NCBI RefSeq assembly: GCF_009193175.1
Contig: NZ_VUKE01000004.1
Coordinates: 1-64,000, forward strand
Length of the DNA: 64,000 bases
DNA from: Georgenia ruanii
GTDB taxonomy: Bacteria > Actinomycetota > Actinomycetes > Actinomycetales > Actinomycetaceae
Reading direction: 5' to 3'
Both the position numbers and the translations under genes were made by a program. Under the pieces are notes generated by a model. That model saw only the letters and a program-made list of their open reading frames with translations, was not told where the DNA came from and did not search any database. Each line of letters begins with the position of its first letter. The stretch's first letter is position 1. This document shows, in pieces, positions 27,440 through 35,417 of this stretch.

Positions 27440-28086
27440 GTGCCGAAGCCGTGCTCGCGCGCCCGGATCATCGCCTCGGTCCGGTCGGTGACTTCCAGCT
27501 TCGCGAAGATGCTGGTGAGGTGGTTGCTCACGGTCTTCGGGGAGAGGTGGAGCGCCGCGGCGATGGCGGCGGTCCGCAGCCCCGAGGCCAGCCCCTCGAG
27601 GATCTCCCGCTCCCGCGCGGTCAGCTCGGGGAAGGCGTCCGGCTCGCGCGGCGGGAGGGCAGCGGGGAAGAGCTCGAGGACGCGCGCCGCGATGCCCGGC
27701 CCGAACACCAGCTGGCCCGCCGCGACCGACCGGATCGCGGCGGCGATCTCGTCCTGGTCCGCGCCCTTGAGGACGTAGCCGCGGGCCCCGGCGCGCATCG
27801 CGAGGAGGACCGTGGCGTCGTCGTCGAACATCGTCAGCATGAGCACCCGTGCGTCGGGGCATGCCGCGTGGATCGCCCGGGTCGCCTCGACGCCGCCCAT
27901 CCCGGGCATGGCGATGTCCATCAGCACGACGTCGGGCCGGGTCAGCTGGGCCTCCCGCACCGCCGCCTGGCCGTCCTCGGCGACGCCGACCACCGTGAGG
28001 TCGAGCGTGCCGAGCAGGACACGCAGCCCCTCGCGGACGACGGCGTGGTCGTCGACGACGAGGACGCGGATGGTCACCCCGCTCAT
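27436..28086 (-). CDS. NarL/LuxR-family response regulator
   Basis: This 216-residue regulator has a receiver domain with acidic pocket D12-D13, phospho-acceptor Asp57 (VLMDIAMPG), the T-M switch and Lys in Y-V-L-K-G. A C-terminal LuxR-type helix-turn-helix opens LTAREREILEGLASG and has recognition helix LSPKTVSNHLTSIFAKL. It is the partner of the kinase at 25712. It is divergent from two membrane-protein genes across a 173-bp gap, so those genes are plausible targets. Confidence 0.92.
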   Translation of the reverse strand: MSGVTIRVLVVDDHAVVREGLRVLLGTLDLTVVGVAEDGQAAVREAQLTRPDVVLMDIAMPGMGGVEATRAIHAACPDARVLMLTMFDDDATVLLAMRAGARGYVLKGADQDEIAAAIRSVAAGQLVFGPGIAARVLELFPAALPPREPDAFPELTAREREILEGLASGLRTAAIAAALHLSPKTVSNHLTSIFAKLEVTDRTEAMIRAREHGFGT

Positions 28087-28259
28087 GATGCCGGGGCGGA
28101 GGTTCCCGCGTTCCGGGAATGCTTTCCCCTGAGTCTGGGTGGACGTGCCGGCGGGTTCGGGAACGCTCGCTCTGCCGTCCGGAAGGTCTGGTGGGCCACG
28201 CTCGGAACACAGGGCGCCTCCGCCGCGGAGGCCGCCGGGGCACGTGGAGGAGGAGCATC

Positions 28260-28634
28260 ATGGTCGTGACCACTCGTCAGCGCATCGGGCTGGGCATCGC
28301 GCTCGCCCTGTCCGTCGCAAACCTGGCGGGCCTCGGGTCGCCGACGCCGGCGGGGGAGACCGGGCCGCCGCTCGTGGTCCTCGTCGTCGGAGCGCTGCTC
28401 GGTGTCCTGGGCATCGTCGGGTCCGTCGTCGGGTGGCGGTCCGGGAACCGCAAGGTGCTGCGCGTCGTCGCTGGCGCCGTGATCGTGATGGCGCTGCTCG
28501 CGACCCCCGCCTTCTTCTTCCCCGTGCCCGCCGGGGTCAAGGCGCTCGTCGGGGTCGTCACCCTGGTGTCGATCGCAGCCGTGGTCCTCGTGCTCTCTCC
28601 CGCCCGTGTGCCCGCCGAGGAGGTGCGGTCGTGA
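28260..28634 (+). CDS. Small membrane protein, function unknown
   Basis: This 124-residue protein has four hydrophobic segments (about 8-26, 37-58, 66-84 and 92-112) and no catalytic motif that I recognise. ATG 28260 follows a very strong GGAGGAG site. It overlaps the next membrane-protein gene by GTGA. It lies opposite the two-component system, which suggests it is controlled by it, possibly as part of an envelope-stress response. Confidence 0.7.
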   Translation: MVVTTRQRIGLGIALALSVANLAGLGSPTPAGETGPPLVVLVVGALLGVLGIVGSVVGWRSGNRKVLRVVAGAVIVMALLATPAFFFPVPAGVKALVGVVTLVSIAAVVLVLSPARVPAEEVRS

Positions 28635-29374
28635 GCGCCCGGCGGGGAGGTGCGACGGTGCGCGCCCGCCGGCTGCGGGACCTGGTGGTCGTCGTCGGGC
28701 TCGTCCTCGCCCCGTGGTGCTGGGTCGTGGCGAACACGGCGTACATGGTCGCGATCCGCGACGGGGGGAGCGACGAGGACGGGGCCGCGTCGCTCGCGCT
28801 CGCGGCGGAATACCCGGGGCTGATGCGCGTGGCGGCCGTCGCGGTCATTCTCGGGGGCATCCTCGTGGTCCCGGCCGTCGCGGGCTTCTACCGCCTCGCG
28901 GGCGACCGGCTCGCCGTGGTCATCGGCGGCGGGCTCATGGCGGCCGGGTACATCTGCTACGGCGGGGTGGGGCCGACCACCTTGCTCCAGATCGCGATGG
29001 CCGAGCACGGCGGCCCGGTCGCCGACTTCGCCGCGGCGATCGACGCGGGTATGGCCGACCCCTGGGGGATGTGGCCGTTCCTCCTCTTCGTCCTGGGCAA
29101 CCTGGGCGGGACGCTGGTGCTCGCGATCGGGCTGTGGCGTGGCCGCGTCGCACCGACCTGGGTCCCGGTCGCGCTGATGTGCTGGCCGCTGCTCCATGTG
29201 CTCGGTCTGATCTTCATGCGCAACGAGGTGCCGCAGGTGGTCGGGGCGATCATCCAGGCGGCCGGGTTCGCTGCCTGTGCGCGGCTCGTCCACCGGGCCG
29301 GCCGGGACGCGCGGCCGGGACCGTCCAGGCAGCTCGCGGCGCAGGCGCCCACGGTGGCCGGACCCGCCGTGTGA
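28631..29374 (+). CDS. Multi-pass membrane protein, function unknown
   Basis: This 247-residue protein has about seven hydrophobic segments and short basic ends. It carries no recognised transporter signature. The start GTG 28631 overlaps the stop of the small membrane protein before it, so the two are co-translated. A hairpin between its stop and the convergent MFS gene probably ends both transcripts. Confidence 0.72.
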   Translation: MSARRGGATVRARRLRDLVVVVGLVLAPWCWVVANTAYMVAIRDGGSDEDGAASLALAAEYPGLMRVAAVAVILGGILVVPAVAGFYRLAGDRLAVVIGGGLMAAGYICYGGVGPTTLLQIAMAEHGGPVADFAAAIDAGMADPWGMWPFLLFVLGNLGGTLVLAIGLWRGRVAPTWVPVALMCWPLLHVLGLIFMRNEVPQVVGAIIQAAGFAACARLVHRAGRDARPGPSRQLAAQAPTVAGPAV

Positions 29375-29404
29375 GAGGGACGGCTCGTGCGGCGAGCGAG
29401 AGCG

Positions 29405-29438
29405 GCCGCCCACGCCGGTCCTTCCCGGCGTGAGCGGC
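29405..29438. terminator. Bidirectional terminator-like hairpin
   Basis: CACGCCGG at 29411-29418 pairs with CCGGCGTG at 29425-29432. After one mismatch the stem continues with GCCGC/GCGGC to 29405 and 29438. It fills the gap between two convergent genes. Confidence 0.65.
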
Positions 29439-30632
29439 TCAGCCCGGCAGCACCCGGTTGCGCCCGACGCCGAGCCCCAGCACGAACTGCGCGACCGTGA
29501 CCCCGGCGAGGCAGAGCAGCAGCAGGGGCCCGGGCCCGGTGAGGTCGCGCAGCACGCCGGCAAGGAGCACGCCCGCGGCGGCGGAGCCGTAGCCCACGCC
29601 CTGCGCCATCGAGGACAGCCGGCTCGCGGTCGGGTGGTCCGGCGAGCGCAGCCCCACCAGGGACATCGCGATGACGATCGAGCCGCCGGAGCCCAGGCCC
29701 ACCAGCACCACCCAGAGCACGACCAGCCCGGGCGCGAGGACCAGGCCCACCATCCCGGTGATCATCAGGACGGGCATGAGCGTGGACGCGAAGCGCTGGT
29801 CGCCGCCCACCCGCATCAGCGCCGGGGCCGCGAGGTTCGAGGCGATCGCGGCGAACATGTAGAGGAAGAGGTGCCAGCCCGCCGCCACTGGGCTCACGCC
29901 GGTGTCGTGCTCCAGCGTCGGCAGCCAGTTCACCAGGGTGTAGTAGACGGTCGACTGCAGTCCCATGTACACGGCGACCTGCCAGGCCAGGCCGGAGCGC
30001 CACACCGGGGCGCCGCGGGTCGGCCGCGGCCGGTGGGTGACGACCCGCACCTCCCGCCCGGACCGCAGCCGCGGCAGCCACACCACGATCGCCAGGGCGA
30101 CGAGCACGACCCACAGGCCCAGGGCCACCCGCCACGACGACGCCGCGGCGACGGGCATCGCGAACCCCGAGGCGAGGCCGGCGAACACGGACTGGACGGC
30201 GATGTACACCCCCGTCACGACGGTCAGCCGCAGCGGGAAGTCCTTCTTCACCGCCACCGGGAGCAGCACGTTGCCCACCGCGATCGAGGCGCCGATGAGC
30301 CCGGTGCCCACCCACAGCGGCGCCACGGAGCCGGGCAGCGAGCGCACCACCGTGCCCACGCCGAGCACGATCATCGCGGCGAGCACCACGCGTTCCATCC
30401 CGAACCGCTCGGCCAGCGGGTGCACCACCGGCGAGACGAGCCCGAAGCCGGCGACCGGCACGGCGGCGAGCAGCCCCAGGGCGGCGGGGGAGAGGCCGGT
30501 GTCCGCCCCCATGAGCGGCAGCACGGGCCCGACGGCGGTGATGACCGGCCGCAGGTTGGCCGCCACGAGCACGATGCCGGCGAGCAGCAGGCCGGCGCGC
30601 AGCGGACGGCCGTGGGGGGAGGAAAAACTCAT
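29439..30632 (-). CDS. MFS transporter, CynX/NimT family
   Basis: This 397-residue permease has twelve predicted helices. The family motif AANLRPVITAVGPVLP in the first helix identifies the CynX/NimT (cyanate/2-nitroimidazole transporter-like) group. The loop HPLAERFGMERVV follows helix 2. Substrates of most members are unknown; they are mostly thought to export small organic anions or drugs. A single gene, with 179 bp to the divergent aldehyde dehydrogenase. Confidence 0.85.
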   Translation of the reverse strand: MSFSSPHGRPLRAGLLLAGIVLVAANLRPVITAVGPVLPLMGADTGLSPAALGLLAAVPVAGFGLVSPVVHPLAERFGMERVVLAAMIVLGVGTVVRSLPGSVAPLWVGTGLIGASIAVGNVLLPVAVKKDFPLRLTVVTGVYIAVQSVFAGLASGFAMPVAAASSWRVALGLWVVLVALAIVVWLPRLRSGREVRVVTHRPRPTRGAPVWRSGLAWQVAVYMGLQSTVYYTLVNWLPTLEHDTGVSPVAAGWHLFLYMFAAIASNLAAPALMRVGGDQRFASTLMPVLMITGMVGLVLAPGLVVLWVVLVGLGSGGSIVIAMSLVGLRSPDHPTASRLSSMAQGVGYGSAAAGVLLAGVLRDLTGPGPLLLLCLAGVTVAQFVLGLGVGRNRVLPG

Positions 30633-30811
30633 CGTCCTGCTCCTGCCTCGGCGGTACCACGCCCAGGTCAGGCACCCGGGCGGCGACGGCGACGGGGCCT
30701 CCCGGGGCAGGGCGATGCTGGCGCCCAGTATGCCCCGCTTCGCGACCGCCCTCGGCCTGCCGCTCGCGGCAAGCCGCCGTAGCCTCGAAGCGACGCGAGG
30801 GAGAGCGAGAG

Positions 30812-32302
30812 ATGACCGACCAGCTGACCACGCACCAGGCCCGGCAGGACGAGCTGCTGGGGGCGCTGCACACCGACCTCTACATCGACGGCGCCTGGCG
30901 CCCCGCCGCGAACGGCGGGCGGTTCGACGTCGAGAACCCCGCCACCGGCGAGGTGCTCACCACCGTGGCCGACGCGGGGCCCGAGGACGCCATGGCCGCC
31001 CTCGACGCCGCCCACCGCGCGCAGGTGGGCTGGGGCCGCACCCCGCCGCGCGAGCGCGGGGAGATCCTGCGCCGCGCCTTCGAGGCCATCACCGCGCGGG
31101 CCGACGACTTCGCCCTGCTCATGACCCTCGAGATGGGCAAGCCGCTCGCCGAGGCCAGGGGCGAGACCACCTACGGCGCCGAGTTCTTCCGCTGGTTCTC
31201 CGAGGAGGCCGTGCGCATCGCGGGGCGGTACAACTCCGCCACCGACGGCAAGTCCCGCGTCCTGGTCACCAAGCGGCCGGTGGGGCCCTGCGTGCTCATC
31301 ACGCCGTGGAACTTCCCGCTGGCCATGGGCACCCGCAAGATCGGCCCCGCGCTCGCGGCCGGGTGCACGGTGGTGCTCAAGCCCGCCCAGCTCACCCCGC
31401 TGACGGCGTTGCTGCTCACCGAGGTGCTGGCGGAGGCCGGGGTGCCCGCCGGCGTCCTCAACCTCATCCCCACCAGCCACGCCGGCGCCACCACCGGGCC
31501 GCTGCTCAAGGACCCGCGCGCCCGCAAGCTGTCCTTCACCGGCTCCACCCCGGTGGGCCGCTCGCTGCTGGCCGACGCCTCCGAGCAGGTGCTGCGCACC
31601 TCCATGGAGCTCGGCGGCAACGCCCCCTTCCTCGTCTTCGAGGACGCCGACGTCGACGCCGCCGTCGCCGGCGCGATGGCGGCGAAGTTCCGCAACGGCG
31701 GGGAGGCGTGCACGGCGGCGAACCGGTTCCTCGTCCACGAGGCGGTCGCGGAGGAGTTCACCGCCAAGCTCGTCGAGAAGGTGCGCGGTGTCCGCATGGG
31801 CGCGGGTGTGGAGGACGGCGTGACCCTCGGCCCGCTCGTGGAGGCCAAGCAGCGCGACAAGGTCGCCGAGCTGGTCGACGACGCCGTCGCCCATGGCGCG
31901 GACGTCCTGCTCGGCGGCGAGGTGCCCGACGGGCCCGGCTGGTTCTACCCGGCCACGGTGCTGCGCGGGGCCGACGCCGACGCCCGGCTGCACCGGGAGG
32001 AGATCTTCGGCCCGGTCGTCTCCCTCACCACCTTCGCCGACGAGGCCGAGGCGGTGCGGCTGGCCAACGACACCGAGTACGGCCTGATCTCCTTCGTCTT
32101 CACCCGCAGCCTGAACCGCGGCCTGCGCATGGCCGAGGTGCTCGAGACCGGCATGCTGGGCCTGAACTCCGGGGTGATCTCCAACCCGGCCGCCCCCTTC
32201 GGTGGGGTCAAGCAGTCCGGCGTGGGGCGCGAGGGCGCTCACGAGGGCATCGAGGAGTACCTGGAGACGGTCTACGTGGGCATCGCCGACCCGCTCGCCT
32301 GA
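30812..32302 (+). CDS. gabD: NAD(P)-dependent succinate-semialdehyde dehydrogenase-like aldehyde dehydrogenase
   Basis: This 496-residue member of the ALDH superfamily oxidises an aldehyde to its acid. Catalytic Cys300 lies in NGGEACTAANRF, the general base Glu266 in M-E-L-G-G-N-A-P, and ITPWNFPLAMGTRKIGPALAAG forms the cofactor-site loop. The F-T-G-S-T-P-V-G-R segment and the C-terminal GGVKQSGVGREGAHEGIEEYLE are characteristic of GabD-type SSADHs, where the Arg binds the carboxylate of succinic semialdehyde. There is no GABA transaminase nearby. A copy of the 23-bp repeat starts 9 bp after the stop. Confidence 0.87.
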   Translation: MTDQLTTHQARQDELLGALHTDLYIDGAWRPAANGGRFDVENPATGEVLTTVADAGPEDAMAALDAAHRAQVGWGRTPPRERGEILRRAFEAITARADDFALLMTLEMGKPLAEARGETTYGAEFFRWFSEEAVRIAGRYNSATDGKSRVLVTKRPVGPCVLITPWNFPLAMGTRKIGPALAAGCTVVLKPAQLTPLTALLLTEVLAEAGVPAGVLNLIPTSHAGATTGPLLKDPRARKLSFTGSTPVGRSLLADASEQVLRTSMELGGNAPFLVFEDADVDAAVAGAMAAKFRNGGEACTAANRFLVHEAVAEEFTAKLVEKVRGVRMGAGVEDGVTLGPLVEAKQRDKVAELVDDAVAHGADVLLGGEVPDGPGWFYPATVLRGADADARLHREEIFGPVVSLTTFADEAEAVRLANDTEYGLISFVFTRSLNRGLRMAEVLETGMLGLNSGVISNPAAPFGGVKQSGVGREGAHEGIEEYLETVYVGIADPLA

Positions 32303-32311
32303 CCCGCCTCC

Positions 32312-32380
32312 CCGCGACCAGCCTGTCCTTCCGGCTGCGACCAGCCTGCCCTCCCACCGCAGCCACGGCGGCATGGCCGC
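32312..32380. repeat. 23-bp-period repeat, locus A
   Basis: Three units start at 32312, 32335 and 32358. The first two share GCGACCAGCCTG; the third is closer to the reverse complement. The stretch lies between convergent gabD and mntH. It is the same family as the loci at 40192, 48577, 54771 and 55758. Confidence 0.65.
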
Positions 32381-32391
32381 TCCGGGCGGGC

Positions 32392-33627
32392 TCAGCTGCC
32401 GGCGAGCGTGAGCGCGATGAGCACGAGGTTGAGCGCGGCGACGAGCAGCACGATCGCCGTCAGCGCCCACCGCACCGCCGGGCGGTTGACCGCCGCGCCC
32501 ATCAGCCGTCGGTCGCTGGTCAGCGCCAGCAGCGGGACGAGCGCGAAGGGGATGCCGAAGCTGAGCACCACCTGGCTGACCACCAGCGCCCAGGTCGGCT
32601 CCACGCCCAGGCCGAGCAGCACCAGCGCCGGGACCATCGTGATCGCCCGCCGCGCCAGCAGCGGGATGTTGCGGCGCAGCAGGCCCTGCATGATCGTCGC
32701 CCCGGCGTAGCACCCGACCGACGTCGAGGCCAGGCCGGAGGCGAGCAGGCCGATGGCGAAGACCAGCCCGATGCCCGGGCCCAGGGCCGCGACGACGGCG
32801 GCGTGGGCGCCCTCGATGGTGTCGGTGCCCGGCTGGCCGCGCAGGCTCGTGGCGGCCAGCAGCAGCATCGCGACGTTGACGACCCCGGCCACGCCCAGCG
32901 CGCCGATGACGTCCCAGCGGGTGGCGCGCAGCAGGCGGACCTTGCGCTCGGGGTCCGCCGCCCGCCCGTGCCGATCCCGGGCGAGGGCGGAGTGGACGTA
33001 GATGGCGTGCGGCATGACGGTCGCGCCGAGCATGCTCGTGGCCAGCAGGACGCTGTCCGTGCCCGCGAAACGGGGGACCAGCCCGGCGGCGACGTCGCCC
33101 GGCGCCGGCGGGTCCACCACCAGGCCGGCGAGGAACCCGATCGTGATGATGACCAGCAGCCCGACGATGACCGACTCGAAGCGGCGCTGCCCGTAGCGGT
33201 CCTGCACGACCAGGATCAGCATCGACACGAGCCCGACGATCAGCCCGCCCAGCAGCAGCGGCGTGCCGAACAGCAGGTGCAACGCGATCGCCCCGCCGAT
33301 GATCTCCGCCAGGTCGGTGGCCGCGGCCACCACCTCGGCCTGCGCCCAGAAGGCCAGCCGGCCGCGCCGGCCCAGCCGCTGCCCGACGAGCGCCGGCAGC
33401 GTCTGCCCGGTGACCAGGCCCAGCTTGGCCGACTGGTACTGGACGAGGACGGCCATCGCGCTCGCGGTGACGAGCACCCACACGAGCAGGTACCCGTAGC
33501 GCGCCCCGGCGGTGATGTTCGCCGCCACGTTGCCCGGATCGACGTACGCGATCGCGGCCACGAAGGCCGGCCCCAGCAGCGGCAGCACCCGCCGCGTGCC
33601 GGGCCGGGCGAGGACGTCCGACGCCAT
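32392..33627 (-). CDS. mntH: Nramp-family divalent metal (Mn2+) transporter
   Basis: This 411-residue, eleven-helix proton-coupled metal importer has the Nramp helix-1 motif D-P-G-N (in AFVAAIAYVDPGNVAAN), helix-4 AEVVAAATDLAEIIGGAIAL, and helix-6 GATVMPHAIYVHSAL with the M-P-H signature. Asp, Asn, Ala and Met of these motifs coordinate Mn2+/Fe2+. It is divergent from a DtxR/MntR-type repressor gene, with a palindromic operator candidate 26 bp before its start, the classical arrangement for manganese-repressed uptake. Confidence 0.93.
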   Translation of the reverse strand: MASDVLARPGTRRVLPLLGPAFVAAIAYVDPGNVAANITAGARYGYLLVWVLVTASAMAVLVQYQSAKLGLVTGQTLPALVGQRLGRRGRLAFWAQAEVVAAATDLAEIIGGAIALHLLFGTPLLLGGLIVGLVSMLILVVQDRYGQRRFESVIVGLLVIITIGFLAGLVVDPPAPGDVAAGLVPRFAGTDSVLLATSMLGATVMPHAIYVHSALARDRHGRAADPERKVRLLRATRWDVIGALGVAGVVNVAMLLLAATSLRGQPGTDTIEGAHAAVVAALGPGIGLVFAIGLLASGLASTSVGCYAGATIMQGLLRRNIPLLARRAITMVPALVLLGLGVEPTWALVVSQVVLSFGIPFALVPLLALTSDRRLMGAAVNRPAVRWALTAIVLLVAALNLVLIALTLAGS

Positions 33628-33652
33628 GCTTCCCCTTCCCGAAACTTCAGTG

Positions 33653-33666
33653 TTCGGTGAACCGAA
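33653..33666. promoter_or_regulatory. mntR: Putative MntR operator
   Basis: A perfect 14-bp palindrome, TTCGGT-GA-ACCGAA, lies in the mntH-mntR divergent gap. The length, position and A/T-flanked form fit binding sites of DtxR-family manganese repressors. I infer repression of mntH when Mn is plentiful. Confidence 0.6.
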
Positions 33667-33717
33667 AATTATGCCGGGGCCTAGTGAACCACACCACGGG
33701 CGCGGTGGCTCGCCGTC

Positions 33718-34419
33718 GTGCCCGACGTGCCCTCGCGTACCGTGAGCGCCGTGGAGAAGGATCTGACGGCGGCTAACCAGGACTACCTCAAGGTCATCTG
33801 GTCGGCGCAGGAGTGGTCCGACGACCCCGTGACCACCACGTTGCTGGCCCGCCGGATGGGCTTCTCCCCGTCCACCGTCTCCGAGGCGGTCAAGAAGCTC
33901 ACCGCCGCCGGGCTGCTCACGCACGCCCGCTACGGCGCCATCGAGCTGACCGTGGCGGGCCGGGCGGCGGCGTTGGCCATGGTGCGCCGGCACCGCATCC
34001 TCGAGACGTTCCTCGTCGCCGAGCTCGGCTACGAGTGGGACGAGGTGCACGAGGAGGCCGAGGTCCTCGAGCACGCGGTCTCGGACCGGCTCATCGACGC
34101 CCTCGACGCCCGGCTGGGGCACCCGCGCCGCGACCCGCACGGGGACCCGATCCCGACCAGCGACGGCGAGGTGCCCACCCCGCCCGCCAGCCCGCTGCAC
34201 CTGGTCGAGCGCGGCGCGGTGCGGGTGGCCCGCATCTCCGACACGGACCCGCAGGTGCTGCGCTACTTCGCCGAGCTGGGTGTCGCCCTCGACACCGAGC
34301 TGGTCGTCCTGGAGCGCAAGGAGTTCGCCGGCACGCTGTCGGTGCAGGTGGCCGGCCGGGAGGGCCCGCAGGAGGTGGGCCTGGCCGCCGCCGAGGCGGT
34401 GTGGGTCACCCGGTCCTGA
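33718..34419 (+). CDS. mntR: DtxR/MntR-family metal-dependent transcriptional regulator
   Basis: This is a 233-residue three-domain regulator. The N-terminal winged HTH has helix FSPSTVSEAVKKLTAAGL (about residues 48-65), the metal-binding/dimerisation domain carries HRILETFLVAELGYEWDEVHEEAEVLEHAVS, and a C-terminal SH3-like FeoA domain starts near residue 155. The H-E-E-A-E-x-L-E-H motif supplies metal ligands. The start is uncertain: GTG 33718 is the longest, while GTG 33742 or 33751 gives the more usual length. Its neighbour mntH points to Mn2+ as co-repressor. Confidence 0.9.
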   Translation: MPDVPSRTVSAVEKDLTAANQDYLKVIWSAQEWSDDPVTTTLLARRMGFSPSTVSEAVKKLTAAGLLTHARYGAIELTVAGRAAALAMVRRHRILETFLVAELGYEWDEVHEEAEVLEHAVSDRLIDALDARLGHPRRDPHGDPIPTSDGEVPTPPASPLHLVERGAVRVARISDTDPQVLRYFAELGVALDTELVVLERKEFAGTLSVQVAGREGPQEVGLAAAEAVWVTRS

Positions 34420-34500
34420 CGGCGGCCCGGGGCGCGGTCCCGACGGCGATCGGCTCGGCGGACCCGACGGCGCTCTGGGGCGCCCGGTCCGGGCGGCGAG
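34413..34500. repeat. 24-bp-period repeat after mntR
   Basis: C-C-C/T-G-A-C-G-G-C-G cores recur at 34415, 34439 and 34463, with a weaker copy near 34489, about 24 bp apart. The first overlaps the mntR stop. A similar CGGTCCCGACGG occurs at 35399, between the next two genes. No gene is seen in 34420-34524. Confidence 0.45.
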
Positions 34501-34524
34501 CTCGCCGGACCCGCGCCTGCCGGC

Positions 34525-35346
34525 TCAGTGGCCGGTAAAACCCTCCATCGAGCGGTGCACCCCGAAGGCGCGGGCCATACGGTCCCACGCGCGCGGGGGC
34601 AGCAGCCCGCGGGCGGCGCGGGCCACGTGCACGGTGGCCGGGGTGATGACGTGCGGGCGGCCGGCGAGCATCGCCCGCCACGCCCGGTCCACCGCCCGCT
34701 CGGGGCTCAGCGTCGGGGTGAGCAGGATCGGCCGGATGCCGGCGAACATCCCGGTGTCCACGTAGGACGGGCTGAACGTCGTCACCGCCACGTGGGCGTG
34801 GCCGGCCTGCTCGAGCTCCAGGCGCACGGTGTCCGACCAGGTCAGCAGGGCCGCCTTGCTCGCGGCGTAGACGCTCATGCGGGGGTTGGGCACCAGCCCC
34901 GCGGCCGAGGCGACGTTGAGGATCCGCTTGGGCCGGCCGGCGTCGGCGATCATCGCCGGCAGCAGGCGGCTGACCAGCCGCATCGGTGCGGCGGTGTTCA
35001 CCCGCAGGGTGTGCGCGGCCTCGGCGGGCGCCTGGTCCCAGAAGTACCCGCTCGAGGTGATCACGCCGGCGTTGTTGACGAGCACGTCCACCGTGCCGAG
35101 GTCGTCGAGCACCGCGCGAGCGGCGGCGTCGAGGGCGGCGGCGTCGGCGAGGTCGACGACGTCGGTGCGCACCCGCAGCCCCGGCCGGGCGATCGCGGTC
35201 GCCACCTCGCCCAGGCCGGCGGCGTCGCGGCCCCACAGCACGACGGCGGCGGCGCCCGCCGCGGCGGCCCGCTCGGCGAAGAGCCGGCCCATCCCGCGGG
35301 TGGCGCCGGTGACCAGGACGCGCGCGCCGCGCACGGTGGCACTCAT
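34525..35346 (-). CDS. Short-chain dehydrogenase/reductase (SDR)
   Basis: This 273-residue SDR has TGATRGMG near residue 13, NNAG near 93, and catalytic Y-x-x-x-K in YAASKAAL. The C-terminal extension TPATVHVARAARGLLPPRAWDRMARAFGV and the P-S-Y-V-D-T-G-M-F segment resemble DltE/SadH-like SDRs acting on lipid or retinol-type substrates. The ATG is at 35346. The next gene in this direction (pmt) ends 71 bp upstream, so the two may be co-transcribed. The substrate is unknown. Confidence 0.85.
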   Translation of the reverse strand: MSATVRGARVLVTGATRGMGRLFAERAAAAGAAAVVLWGRDAAGLGEVATAIARPGLRVRTDVVDLADAAALDAAARAVLDDLGTVDVLVNNAGVITSSGYFWDQAPAEAAHTLRVNTAAPMRLVSRLLPAMIADAGRPKRILNVASAAGLVPNPRMSVYAASKAALLTWSDTVRLELEQAGHAHVAVTTFSPSYVDTGMFAGIRPILLTPTLSPERAVDRAWRAMLAGRPHVITPATVHVARAARGLLPPRAWDRMARAFGVHRSMEGFTGH

Positions 35347-35417
35347 CGAAGCTCCTTCTGTGTCGTCGTCCGCCGCCTCGGGCAGCGGTTCAGTATCGCG
35401 GTCCCGACGGGCCGGCG

